64,000 nt of DNA. Origin: Microcella alkaliphila (lineage in GTDB: Bacteria; Actinomycetota; Actinomycetes; Actinomycetales; Microbacteriaceae). Location of the stretch: NCBI RefSeq assembly GCF_004216855.1, contig NZ_SGXT01000011.1, positions 434,001 to 498,000 on the forward strand. The letters run 5' to 3'. Below the pieces are notes generated by a model. It saw nothing but the letters and a program-made list of their open reading frames with translations, was not told where the DNA came from and did not search any database. Positions 44,346 through 53,089 of this stretch are shown here, piece after piece. Each line of letters opens with the position of its first letter. Within the stretch, counting starts at the first letter, position 1. Both the position numbers and the translations under genes were made by a program.

Positions 44346-45476
44346 TCAAAGCCGTCGCACGACGACGAGCCGGTAGACGACCCGACGCATTGCGCGCCGT
44401 GCGAGCACGAGCACGGCCCCCCGTCGCAGCCAGTCACGGGGCGATGTAGGGTCACCGAGGCGCATGAAGAATGATGCGCGGCGTTGTGCGCGGCGCGCTA
44501 CGCGGCTGACTGCGCGCGAGTAGCGACGAAAAACGATGCGGTCGTGGATGCTCGCGCGCGTGAGCTCGTCGGCGAGCGTCTGCGCCGCCCCCCATCCGAT
44601 CGTCAGCCCCTGGCCCCCGATGGGGCTCACCGTGGTCGCCGCATCCCCCGCGATCACCACCCGACCATGGACGAGTCGCCGTCGGCGCCGACTTTGCGCG
44701 GCGAAGACGGATACGGGACCGTGGATGATGCCGACCGAGCATCCGGTGCGGTCGTGCACGAGCATCCGGAACTGGTCATCGTCGAGCGCAGCGTCGTTGT
44801 CGCGCCAGGCCACCCAGCGCCGGCGACCGCCGGGCAGCGGGAACGACTCGACGACGCCGCCCGGCGAGGCGATGAGCGCGACCGAGCCGGCCTGATCCTC
44901 GGTGGTCGCCTCCGCCTCCGCCATGGCGTACCAGCGCTTCGGGCCGACGAGGCGAGCGGGTCCGGCAAACGTTTCGCTGAGGCGCCCGTTCGTGCCGTCG
45001 ACGAGCAGAGCGATTGCAGCGGAGAGTTCGAGTGTGTCGCCGCCGATGCGCGCGCTGACGCGCACGCAGGAACCCTCCTCGGTCACGGCGGTCACCGTCA
45101 CGCCGCGCTGCAGCGCTCTGGGCGCGAGGGCGTGCAGGCGCTGCTCGAGCAGCTCTTCTACGCGGTTCTGGCCCAGCACGACGGGGCCGGGGAAGTCGCG
45201 CGGGTCGAACGTGACCGCCGCCCGGCGACCGTCGATGCCAACGAACGCGCCGTCCGTCAGTGCGAGCGCCTCCGCGCGCACGGCGTCGCCGACCCCGACC
45301 GCGTCGAGCGCGTCGAGAGCGGCGGGATGGATGCCGAATGCGCGCGGGCGGTCGGCGATCGTTGCACGGCGCTCGAGCACCCGCACCGTGAGGCCGCGGT
45401 CGGCGAGCAGGCACGCGAGCAGGATGCCGTTACCGCCGCCGCCCACGATGGCGACGTCGACGGTGCGCTCACTCAT
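44346..45476 (-). CDS. FAD-dependent oxidoreductase of the type III PKS cluster
   Basis: The 376-residue flavoprotein of the PHBH/geranylgeranyl-reductase class has VAIVGGGGNGILLACLLADRG, VLERRATIADRPRAFGIH and the second FAD motif GRVVIAGDAATTVSPIGGQG. It overlaps the methyltransferase gene by 8 bp and is the third gene of the T3PKS operon, where it would oxidise or hydroxylate the polyketide product (inference). Confidence 0.85.
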   Translation of the reverse strand: MSERTVDVAIVGGGGNGILLACLLADRGLTVRVLERRATIADRPRAFGIHPAALDALDAVGVGDAVRAEALALTDGAFVGIDGRRAAVTFDPRDFPGPVVLGQNRVEELLEQRLHALAPRALQRGVTVTAVTEEGSCVRVSARIGGDTLELSAAIALLVDGTNGRLSETFAGPARLVGPKRWYAMAEAEATTEDQAGSVALIASPGGVVESFPLPGGRRRWVAWRDNDAALDDDQFRMLVHDRTGCSVGIIHGPVSVFAAQSRRRRRLVHGRVVIAGDAATTVSPIGGQGLTIGWGAAQTLADELTRASIHDRIVFRRYSRAVSRVARRAQRRASFFMRLGDPTSPRDWLRRGAVLVLARRAMRRVVYRLVVVRRL

Positions 45477-46197
45477 GGGGCCGCTCGTGGCGAATGACCA
45501 GGCGCCAGGGCACTCGATAGTGGCGGACGCTCCAGCCGGGCGGAAGCGCGTGGCGCAACTCGCGGGGCGTGTGCGATCGACGGATGCTGATCAGCCCGTC
45601 GACGTGCAGCAACGATCCGCGAAACAGGGTCGGGTACAACACGCGCATGCCGAGGTCGTAGCCGACGTAACCGAGCCTGCTGCGCGCAAGGTCATGATGG
45701 GCGGCGACCCCACCGGGGGCGAGCAGCGCTTCCGAGTCGGCGAAAAGCGCCCCGAGCTCGCGGGCATCGAGGTGGTGCACGACGTGGTTCGACAGCACCA
45801 CGTCGAACCGTTCCCCCGCCGCCACGAGGTCGGCCGTGGTCGCCTCCCGTAGGTCGAGGCCCGGCGGCAGCGCCTGCGTGCGCGCCCACCCGATCGCGCG
45901 CGGGTCGGGGTCGATCGCGACGACCTCGAGCGGGAGGCCCGCTCGGGCCGCTCTGGTGAGTAGCGCCCGTGGGAGGTCCGCTCCCCCGGTGCCGATGTCG
46001 AGCACGCGCACGGGCCGGCTGGCCGATCTGCCCATCGCACGGGGTGCAATCTCGTCGGCGAAGATCCCGCCAATGTCGCTCACGGCCGCGTTTACCGTGG
46101 CGAAGTGCCCGTACGTCAGCTCCAGGGCATCTACGTCGCAGTCTGGGTCGTCCATCAGTTCACGAGCATCCGCCGCTCGGTGTCGCAAGTCGATCAC
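45469..46197 (-). CDS. SAM-dependent methyltransferase of the type III PKS cluster
   Basis: The 242-residue class I methyltransferase has VLDIGTGGADLPRALLTR (SAM motif I), VVAIDPDPRAIGWA and DVVLSNHVVHHLDARELGAL. It starts with GTG 7 bp after the polyketide synthase stop and overlaps the FAD gene, so it probably methylates the product of the neighbouring synthase. Confidence 0.87.
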   Translation of the reverse strand: MIDLRHRAADARELMDDPDCDVDALELTYGHFATVNAAVSDIGGIFADEIAPRAMGRSASRPVRVLDIGTGGADLPRALLTRAARAGLPLEVVAIDPDPRAIGWARTQALPPGLDLREATTADLVAAGERFDVVLSNHVVHHLDARELGALFADSEALLAPGGVAAHHDLARSRLGYVGYDLGMRVLYPTLFRGSLLHVDGLISIRRSHTPRELRHALPPGWSVRHYRVPWRLVIRHERPHE

Positions 46198-46204
46198 GGC
46201 GGGA

Positions 46205-47371
46205 CTATCCCGTGACGACGGTCATGAGCGTCGACTCGACGGTGAGGCCCGGGCCGAAGGCAAGCGCGATCAGGCGATCGCCGGGCTCGGCGTATGCCTC
46301 AAGGTTGCGCTGCATGACGACCATGACGGTGGCGCTCGACACGTTTCCGATGGCGCGCAGCACGTCGCGCGACGGGGCCACCTGCTGGGGTTCGAGGCCG
46401 AGGCTCTCCTCGACCTTGTCGACGATGCTGCGCCCACCGGGATGCACGGCCCAGCGCGCGACCGCTCTTCCAAGTCCGTCCTCGGCGAGAGCGCTGGCAA
46501 GCTCGGGAACAGAGGACACGAGCGGCCGCAGGGCCGCCGCGATGTGCTCGCCGATGATCTGCGGCACGGCGGTCGACAAGACCATGTCAAAGCCCTCGTC
46601 GCCGATCGTCCACGCCATGTCGCCCTCGCCGACGGGCGTCACGGCCGTCTCGGAGCGATCGAGTCGCAGGCCACGCTCGCCAGCGCCGAGCGGGCGGCGA
46701 CTCACGATGCCGGCGACTCCCGCGTCGCCGAACAGCGAGTTCGCGACGATCAGGTCGGGGTCGTCACTCGCGTGCAGGTGCAGTGTGCACAACTCCACAC
46801 TCACGACGAGCACCACGGCCTCGGGATCAGCGGCGCAGAACTGTGCCGCCATGCGCAGGGCCGGGAGCGCGGCGTAGCAGCCCATGAATCCCAGGTGGTA
46901 TCGCTGCACTGCCGGGTCGAGGCCGAGATTGCGCGCGATGAGGTATTCGGGGCCCGGGGCGAAGAAGCCCGTGCACGAGACGGTGATCACGTGCGTGACG
47001 TCGGCCGCTTCAATGCCGTCAGCGGCATGTATCGCGCGTCGGGCGGCCTCCACGAACATCGGCCCGGCCGCCGCGATGTAGTGGTCGTTGCGCGCCTTTG
47101 TGCCCGGAGCGTGCAAAGCACCCGTCGCCTCGTCGATGTAGGCGGGGGCGACGCCCCGCGCGTCCGGGTTGTTGTCGCCGAAGTCGGTGATGACGGTGTG
47201 CCGGGTGTCGATGCCCGACGAGTCGAATGCCGTGGCGACGAGGCGTTGCCCCAGCCGGCTGAGCCCCTCCTGGCCGGAGAAGATGTCGCGCACCCGATCT
47301 TGCTCGATAACGATGTCGGGCAGCACCGTGCTGATGGCGCGCAGGACGGCGGTGGGGTGGTGGGCACTCAT
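46205..47371 (-). CDS. Type III polyketide synthase
   Basis: The 388-residue chalcone synthase-fold enzyme has the nucleophilic Cys in TVSCTGFFAPG, GFMGCYAALPALR, the catalytic His in WAVHPGGRSIVD and the Asn in GNVSSATVM. Enzymes of this kind extend fatty acyl-CoA starters with malonyl-CoA to alkylpyrones or alkylresorcinols. With the two genes downstream it forms a compact three-gene biosynthetic operon. No RBS is seen; CAGCAT lies 6 nt before the ATG. Confidence 0.93.
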   Translation of the reverse strand: MSAHHPTAVLRAISTVLPDIVIEQDRVRDIFSGQEGLSRLGQRLVATAFDSSGIDTRHTVITDFGDNNPDARGVAPAYIDEATGALHAPGTKARNDHYIAAAGPMFVEAARRAIHAADGIEAADVTHVITVSCTGFFAPGPEYLIARNLGLDPAVQRYHLGFMGCYAALPALRMAAQFCAADPEAVVLVVSVELCTLHLHASDDPDLIVANSLFGDAGVAGIVSRRPLGAGERGLRLDRSETAVTPVGEGDMAWTIGDEGFDMVLSTAVPQIIGEHIAAALRPLVSSVPELASALAEDGLGRAVARWAVHPGGRSIVDKVEESLGLEPQQVAPSRDVLRAIGNVSSATVMVVMQRNLEAYAEPGDRLIALAFGPGLTVESTLMTVVTG

Positions 47372-47546
47372 GACGGAATGCTGTCAGACGGCAGCGCTGC
47401 TCGGGGCCGTTTGCCAGCCCCCGCCCAGTCCACGTGCGGTTTCCTGGTCTGTCGCGGTGAGTGTGCTGTGCGCCCGATGCGCAGAGCTGCCGTCGGCGTC
47501 GGCGTCCGGGCACCCTGGGGGCACGAACGGAACAGGGAGGCTCACG

Positions 47547-47816
47547 GTGCCGAAGAACGACGACAACCCCAGCGTGAAGGACGAGAAGCTCTACGAGAGC
47601 CTTCGCGACGACGGCGCATCCAAGGAGAAGGCGGCGCGCATCGCGAACGCCGCCGCGCGCGACGGACGCGACGCGGTGGGCGCGCGCGGCGGCTCCAGCG
47701 GTTCGTACGACGATTGGACGGTCGACGAACTGCGCGGCCGGGCGAAAGAGCTCGGCATCACCGGCTACAGCGAACTGCGCAAAGACGAACTCATCGAGAA
47801 GTTGCGGTCACACTAG
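47547..47816 (+). CDS. Rho-N/SAP-like domain protein
   Basis: The 89-residue basic protein has an N-terminal KDEKLYESLRDDGASKEKAA segment (as in small DUF7218-type proteins) and a C-terminal Rho N-terminal-like helix pair, DDWTVDELRGRAKELGITGY, then SELRKDELIEKLRSH. Such domains bind nucleic acid. GGGAGG lies 6 nt before GTG 47547. Confidence 0.8.
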   Translation: MPKNDDNPSVKDEKLYESLRDDGASKEKAARIANAAARDGRDAVGARGGSSGSYDDWTVDELRGRAKELGITGYSELRKDELIEKLRSH

Positions 47817-47833
47817 ACCGCGCGGCGCCCGAC

Positions 47834-48859
47834 TCAGCGCGCTCCCGCCGTTGCCACGACCGGCGGCAGCACGTGACGAAGGACGTCAGCGAGCGTCACC
47901 ACGCCGACCATCTCTGTGCCGCGCATAATGATCGCTAGCTGGACGCTGTCCGCCTGCATCATCGTCAGCGCCTCGTGCACGAGCGTGCCCGCCTCGATGC
48001 GGTAGGCAGGGCGCGCAAACCTCGACGCGGGCTCCGTGGAGTCGGCGAGCAGCGTGTCCCGCACGTGCACGACGCCCGGTAGCCCATCATCGTCACCATC
48101 ATCGATGAGGATGCGCAGGTGACCGGTACGCCGCGCAGTCGCCTGCACGTCGGCAACGCTCGATTGGGCCGCAACCGTCGTCGGGCGCACACCGGACGAG
48201 ATCAGCGTCTCAACGACCATGGTCTGAAGGTCGAGCACGCCCGAGATCTGACTGCGCACCTCCGGCTCGAGCACACCGGCCTGCGCCGAGTGCTCGACCA
48301 GATGGCGAATGGTGGCCGCATCCTGTCCGCCGACGGCGGCACGATCGACCGGCTCGACGCCGGTCGCGGCGACGAGCCGGTTGGCGATCGCGTTGATGGC
48401 CGTCAGCAGCGGTCGAAGCACGGTGACGAAGGCGCGCGACGGCAGGCCGATGACCTTCGCCGACAGCTCCGGGTGGGCAATGGCCCACGACTTCGGGGCC
48501 ATCTCTCCCACAACGAGGTGTAAGAACGTGACCACGAGCAGCGCGAGCACGAACGCAATGGTGGTCGACAGCCACTCCGGCATCCACCCCGCGAATACAG
48601 GCTCCAGGAGGGCTTCGACCCCGGGCTTGGTGATCGCGCCGAGCGCGAACGTGCAGGCCGTGATGCCGAGCTGAGCGACGGCGAGCATCATGGTCAGCTC
48701 GTTGACGCTGCGCAGCGCGGCGCGGGCAGAGCGGCTGGTGGCCGCCTCCTCTTCCAGGCGGTGGCGGCGGGCGCCGAGCAGCGCGAACTCGATAACGACG
48801 AAGAACGCCGACAGCACGATTAGGCCGATCGTGATCAGAAGGATCGCAAGGACGCTCAT
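47834..48859 (-). CDS. CNNM/CorC-HlyC family membrane protein (short form)
   Basis: The 341-residue protein has an N-terminal DUF21/CNNM membrane domain of about four segments (FFVVIEFALLGARRHRLEEEA; VAQLGITACTFALGAI; VVGEMAPKSWAIA) and a cytoplasmic CBS pair. It lacks the C-terminal CorC/HlyC domain present in its neighbour. Such proteins take part in magnesium/cobalt transport. ATGA overlap with the longer paralogue upstream. Confidence 0.88.
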   Translation of the reverse strand: MSVLAILLITIGLIVLSAFFVVIEFALLGARRHRLEEEAATSRSARAALRSVNELTMMLAVAQLGITACTFALGAITKPGVEALLEPVFAGWMPEWLSTTIAFVLALLVVTFLHLVVGEMAPKSWAIAHPELSAKVIGLPSRAFVTVLRPLLTAINAIANRLVAATGVEPVDRAAVGGQDAATIRHLVEHSAQAGVLEPEVRSQISGVLDLQTMVVETLISSGVRPTTVAAQSSVADVQATARRTGHLRILIDDGDDDGLPGVVHVRDTLLADSTEPASRFARPAYRIEAGTLVHEALTMMQADSVQLAIIMRGTEMVGVVTLADVLRHVLPPVVATAGAR

Positions 48860-50292
48860 CGTGCATCCCCTTCGATGGATGCGCGGTCCGCGTCGTCGTC
48901 GCTCGCGTCGTCCGCGGGCACGATCTCGACGGGGCCCGTCGCGGCGCGCTCGATGAGCCGCACGCGCAGCTCACTCGGCACGTGCCGGTCGATCTCGAGA
49001 ACCTCGATCTCGAGGTATCGGCGAACCGGATCATCGTCGATGAAGTCGCCGCCCTCGATGGGCAGTTCGACCGTGATCACTTCGCCGACGCCGGGGAGGT
49101 CGCCGCGGGCCGCAATCAACAGCCCCGCGATCGTCTCGTAGTCGCCGGCGGGGAGGTCGTGGCCGACGGCGCGTTCCACCTCGTCAACGTGAACGTCGCC
49201 GTCCATGCTCCACTCGTCGTCGGCGAGGCGCTCGACGACCTCGTCGAGCTCTGCGTCGTGCTCGTCGGTGATCTCACCGACGACTTCTTCGGCGAGATCT
49301 TCGAGCGTGAGCACGCCCGCGAATCCGCCGTACTCGTCGATGACGCAGGCGAGCTCGTTGCGGGTGCCGGTGAGCTGCGCAAGCGCGTCGGGAAGCCGCA
49401 TGAGTGTCGGCACGACGAGCGCCTCGCGCATGAGCTCGGTGACGGGCCGGTCACCGGGAAGTGGGCTGCGTAGCAGGTCGGCCAACTGCACGACACCGAT
49501 CGGCTCCTCGTCGTCGTTGACGACGGGGTAGCGCGTGTGACCCGTCGCCATGAGGGTGCGGACCTCGTCGATCGTCGCGGTCGGGCGAACGATGTCGACG
49601 TGCGCGCGCGGAATCATGGCGTGCTCGACGTCTTGGTTCGGGAAGTCGAGGATGCGGTCGAGGATGATCGACAACCCTTCGGGCAGGTCGCCGCTCTCGC
49701 GCGAGTCGTCGATGATGTGCTCGAGGTCGGCGGCCGACGCGCTCGTGTCGAGGTCGTGCACTGGCTCGATGCGCAACAGGCGTAGGAAGGCGTTGGCCGA
49801 CTTGTCGAAGATCGTGATCAGCCAGCCGAAGGCGGCCAAGTAGATCGTGGTCGAGCGCGCCAGGAAACGAGCGACCGGTTCGGGGTTGGCGATCGCAAGG
49901 TTCTTCGGAAACAGTTCGCCGAAGATCATTTGCACGACACTCGCGACGACGAGCACGCCCACCGTCCCGACTCCGATCGCGATGCCCGTCGCGACACCGG
50001 CATCGCCGAGCATCGCACCGATCGGCTCACCCACGAGCGGCTCGGCGACGTAGCCGACGAGCAGGCCGGTCACAGTGATGCCGAGCTGCGCGCCCGACAG
50101 CATGAATGATGTGCGCTTCGTGACCGCGAGTGCCCGCTGCGCCGAGCGATCGCCCGCCTCAGAGCGGGCGCCAAGCTTCACGCGATCGACCGACATGTAC
50201 GCAAATTCCTGAGCGACGAAGTAGCCGTTCGCGGCGATGATCACGAGGATCGCGACGATGCCGACGATGAGAAGAATGACAGCCTCGGTCAC
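48856..50292 (-). CDS. CNNM/CorC-HlyC family membrane protein (full length)
   Basis: The 478-residue protein has a DUF21 membrane domain (GYFVAQEFAYMSVDRVKLGA; GAQLGITVTGLLVGYVAEPL; FGELFPKNLAIANPEPVA), two CBS motifs (MIPRAHVDIV, ARNELACVIDEYGGFAGVLT type) and a C-terminal CorC/HlyC transporter-associated domain. It is translationally coupled to the shorter paralogue; the pair is a common actinobacterial arrangement and may form a heteromer (inference). Confidence 0.92.
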   Translation of the reverse strand: MTEAVILLIVGIVAILVIIAANGYFVAQEFAYMSVDRVKLGARSEAGDRSAQRALAVTKRTSFMLSGAQLGITVTGLLVGYVAEPLVGEPIGAMLGDAGVATGIAIGVGTVGVLVVASVVQMIFGELFPKNLAIANPEPVARFLARSTTIYLAAFGWLITIFDKSANAFLRLLRIEPVHDLDTSASAADLEHIIDDSRESGDLPEGLSIILDRILDFPNQDVEHAMIPRAHVDIVRPTATIDEVRTLMATGHTRYPVVNDDEEPIGVVQLADLLRSPLPGDRPVTELMREALVVPTLMRLPDALAQLTGTRNELACVIDEYGGFAGVLTLEDLAEEVVGEITDEHDAELDEVVERLADDEWSMDGDVHVDEVERAVGHDLPAGDYETIAGLLIAARGDLPGVGEVITVELPIEGGDFIDDDPVRRYLEIEVLEIDRHVPSELRVRLIERAATGPVEIVPADDASDDDADRASIEGDAR

Positions 50293-50350
50293 GGGGTCAC
50301 CCCCGTCGGGCGTCGATCAGTGCGGGTCAGATGTGAGTAGCAACTATGTC

Positions 50351-50374
50351 CAGGGTCGTCTTGCGACGACCCTG
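50351..50374 (-). terminator. Stem-loop between the DadA-like and CorC genes
   Basis: Perfect 10-bp arms CAGGGTCGTC and GACGACCCTG around a 4-nt loop that reads GCAA on the minus strand, a stable GNRA tetraloop. It lies about 150 bp past the DadA-like stop and 58 bp before the CorC start. No U-tract follows. A second near-perfect hairpin (CGCGCATCC/GGATGCGCG) lies at 50488-50506. Either terminator or corC leader structure. Confidence 0.5.
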
Positions 50375-50522
50375 AGTGCGTGGTGTGATCCACGAGTGTT
50401 CGATTCCTCCAGAGGAAAAACGGGTGGTGTGGCAATCAGGATACGGGTATCGCTGAGAAATCGCTCGATTCGTTGCGGAGGCCACCACGCGCATCCGGGA
50501 TGCGCGGGTCGGCGCCCGCCGC

Positions 50523-51932
50523 TCAGCGCCCGCTGATCACGTCGGCGATGCGCGCCACACGTGAGGTGTGGGTGAGCCCGCGGAACTCGGAGCGGTCGGC
50601 CCAGCGGTAGGCGCCGTAGATGACCCGCGTGGCGACCCACCGCAGCGGCTCGGGCTCCCATCTGCGGGTGCGCTGGCCAACCCACGGCAGTCTTGTGATC
50701 GGGGTGTCGGCGCCGGTCACGAGGTCGGCGAGGGTTCGCCCGGCGAGGTTCGTCGCCGTGACGCCGGTGCCGACATAGCCGCCGGCCGCCCCAAGCCCCG
50801 TTTCCGCGTCGTACTGCACGGTCGCCCGCCAGTTGCGGGGCACGCCGAGCACGCCGCTCCAGGTGTGGGCGATGCCCACGTCGCCGATCACGGGAAACCA
50901 CTCGCGCACCAGCGCCGACAGGCTCGACCAGGTCGCCTCGTCGGTCAGCCCGTCGGTGTCGAAGCGGCTCGCCCAGTGGTACGGCGTGCCGCGGCCGCCG
51001 ATCGCGATGCGGCCATCGGGGGTGCGCTGTGCGTAGGCGTAGACGTGCGACAGGTCTTCCAGCGTCTCGAATCCCTGCCAGCCGATCTCAGCCCACATGT
51101 CGTCGGTGAGCGGCTCGGTGATGATCATCGACGAGTTGAGCGGAAGCCAGTCACGCTTCCTGCCGGGCAGTCGGGTTGTGAAGCCCTCGGTGGCGCGCAA
51201 CACGTGGCGGGCACGCACGACGCCGTGCTCGGTGCGGGCGACGCCCTGTTCGATGTCGGTCACGCGCGTGTTCTCGTAGATGCGCACGCCGCGGCGGCGC
51301 ACGGCATCGGCAAGTCCGAGCGCGAGCTTCGCAGGGTGGATGCGCGCGCAATGGGGCTGCCACAGTCCGCCCCGCGTCTCGGCGACGTTGACGCGGGCGC
51401 GGCTCTCAGCGGCACTCAGCTCGACGACGCCCTCCTCGGGCCACTTTTCGGCGTGGTCGACATATTTCGCGACGCGGCGACGCTGGGCCTCATTGCGCGC
51501 GACGAGCAGGCTGCCGCCCTTCGTCGCCTCGGCATCGATGCCCTCGCGCGCGCAGACCGCGAGCACCTCGTCGACCGTCGCGTTCAACTCAGTCTGGAAC
51601 GCGCGAACCGCCTCAACCCCGTGCTTCGCCGCGTAGCCGTCGTGTCCACCCGTGATGGTGTTCGTCAGCCACCCGCCGTTGCGCCCCGATGCCCCGTAAC
51701 CGACGCGGTGCTGCTCGAGCACGACGATCGACAGGGACGGGTCGCGCTCGGCCAGGTAGTAGGCGGTCCAGAGGCCCGTGTAGCCGGCGCCGACGATGAC
51801 GACGTCGGCCTCCGCGTCGACGGCCAGCGGCTCGCCGACGGGTACGGGGCCGAGGTCTGACATCCAGTACGAGATCTCGCCGTTGCGGGCGGGGGCGGGC
51901 GCGGGGGCGGCACCGGATGCGCGTCGTGGCAT
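50523..51932 (-). CDS. FAD-dependent amine oxidoreductase (DadA/PuuB-like)
   Basis: The 469-residue DAO-superfamily protein has ADVVIVGAGYTGLWTAYYLAE, VGYGASGRNGGWLTNTITGG (a pattern typical of gamma-glutamylputrescine oxidase relatives), IAIGGRGTPYH and GYVGTGVTATNLAGRTLADL. It oxidises an amine or D-/imino acid of unknown identity. The Ala/Pro-rich first 15 residues may be a start-site overextension. Confidence 0.85.
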   Translation of the reverse strand: MPRRASGAAPAPAPARNGEISYWMSDLGPVPVGEPLAVDAEADVVIVGAGYTGLWTAYYLAERDPSLSIVVLEQHRVGYGASGRNGGWLTNTITGGHDGYAAKHGVEAVRAFQTELNATVDEVLAVCAREGIDAEATKGGSLLVARNEAQRRRVAKYVDHAEKWPEEGVVELSAAESRARVNVAETRGGLWQPHCARIHPAKLALGLADAVRRRGVRIYENTRVTDIEQGVARTEHGVVRARHVLRATEGFTTRLPGRKRDWLPLNSSMIITEPLTDDMWAEIGWQGFETLEDLSHVYAYAQRTPDGRIAIGGRGTPYHWASRFDTDGLTDEATWSSLSALVREWFPVIGDVGIAHTWSGVLGVPRNWRATVQYDAETGLGAAGGYVGTGVTATNLAGRTLADLVTGADTPITRLPWVGQRTRRWEPEPLRWVATRVIYGAYRWADRSEFRGLTHTSRVARIADVISGR

Positions 51933-51966
51933 ACGACTATTCTGCCGCCGGCGGCACCGGCTCGTT

Positions 51967-51972
51967 TACGCT
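51967..51972 (+). promoter_or_regulatory. -10 element of the DUF1304-nnrE operon
   Basis: TACGCT, 6 nt before ATG 51979. Confidence 0.5.
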
Positions 51973-51978
51973 GGCCGC

Positions 51979-52380
51979 ATGCTCATCGCCGCCCTCGCAC
52001 TACTGGGTTTCGGCGTGCTGTTTCACGGCGCGGCGTTTGTGCTCGAGTCGCTGCTGTGGGGTCGCCCCGCAACCCGCCGCCTGTTCGGCGTGCGCGGCGA
52101 CGACGCCGTCGAGGCCACGCGACTTTTCGCCGCCAACCAGGGCGTCTACAACCTCGTGCTCGCCGCGATCACGAGCGCGGGGTTTGTGCTTCTGATCGGC
52201 GATGCAGGCTCCGTCGTCGGGGCGACCCTCGCATGTGCCGGCGGCGCCGCCATGACGATCGCCGGCGTAGCGCTGCTGGTCACGTCTCGCCGCGCGTGGC
52301 GGGCGGCCCTCCTGCAGGCCGCTCCTCCGGCCCTCGGATGCGCGCTGCTTATCTCCGCCCTCGTCGCCGCAGGGGCATGA
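51979..52380 (+). CDS. DUF1304-like membrane protein
   Basis: The 133-residue protein has four hydrophobic segments, with FHGAAFVLESLLWGRPATRR and FAANQGVYNLVLAA resembling the small DUF1304 membrane family. Function unknown. It overlaps the epimerase gene by ATGA. Confidence 0.75.
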   Translation: MLIAALALLGFGVLFHGAAFVLESLLWGRPATRRLFGVRGDDAVEATRLFAANQGVYNLVLAAITSAGFVLLIGDAGSVVGATLACAGGAAMTIAGVALLVTSRRAWRAALLQAAPPALGCALLISALVAAGA

Positions 52381-53078
52381 TGACCAGGGTGCTCGCACCG
52401 CCGTTCCCCGAGCACCTCGTCGGCTGGAGCGTCGCCGAGGTCCTCGCCGCCGAGCAGCCGCTCCTCGCGGCCGGCGAACCGCTCATGCAGCGCGCAGCCG
52501 ACGGGCTCGCCGAGGTGGTGCGTGAGCAGCTCGCGTCCACGGCCAGTGGCCCCCGTTCGGCCGGCCCCGCGCCCCGGGTGCTCGCCCTCGTCGGCGCCGG
52601 CAACAACGGCGGCGACGCACTGTGGGCGTGCGCGCGCGTCGCGGCAGACGACGTACCGGTGGCGGTGCAGGCGACGGCCACGAGCATCCATGAGGCGGGG
52701 AGGGATGCGGCGGTCGCCGCCGGCGCGCGCCTCATCGAGGCGGCGCAGCTCGACGACGCGCTCGCCACCGCGGAGGTTGTCGTTGACGGGATCCTCGGCA
52801 TCGGGTCGGCGGGTAGAGCAGCCCTGCGCGGGGCTGCCCGCGATGCGGTGCTGCAGGTTCGAGCACATCCACGGTTCGGTGAGCTGAGCGTGGTGGCGTG
52901 CGACCAGCCCAGCGGCGTCGATGCCGACAGCGGCGATGTTCCCGACCCTGATGCAGTGCTGCCCGCCACCGTCACGGTCACGTTCGGGGCGGTGAAGCGC
53001 GGGCTACGGCGCCCGCCCGCGCGTGAGATCTGCGGCGAACTGCGGCTCGTCGACATTGGGCTCACGCGCCCCGTCTGA
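52377..53078 (+). CDS. nnrE: NAD(P)H-hydrate epimerase (YjeF_N-type)
   Basis: Repairs hydrated NAD(P)H by epimerising it. The 233-residue protein has LVGAGNNGGDALWACARVA (nucleotide motif), VVDGILGIGSAGRAALRG and ACDQPSGVDADSGDVPD. It lacks the C-terminal dehydratase domain that many bacterial enzymes have fused, so the dehydratase must be elsewhere. Coupled to the membrane protein gene by ATGA. Confidence 0.88.
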   Translation: MMTRVLAPPFPEHLVGWSVAEVLAAEQPLLAAGEPLMQRAADGLAEVVREQLASTASGPRSAGPAPRVLALVGAGNNGGDALWACARVAADDVPVAVQATATSIHEAGRDAAVAAGARLIEAAQLDDALATAEVVVDGILGIGSAGRAALRGAARDAVLQVRAHPRFGELSVVACDQPSGVDADSGDVPDPDAVLPATVTVTFGAVKRGLRRPPAREICGELRLVDIGLTRPV

Positions 53079-53089
53079 CGGAGCGGCCG

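Noticed and set aside
44261-44449. Small plus-strand open frame upstream of the T3PKS FAD gene stop
   Set aside because: Arg-rich, no RBS or -10, overlaps the FAD gene on the other strand.
50568-51860. Long plus-strand open frame opposite the DadA-like gene
   Set aside because: Shadow frame; the minus-strand protein has complete family motifs.
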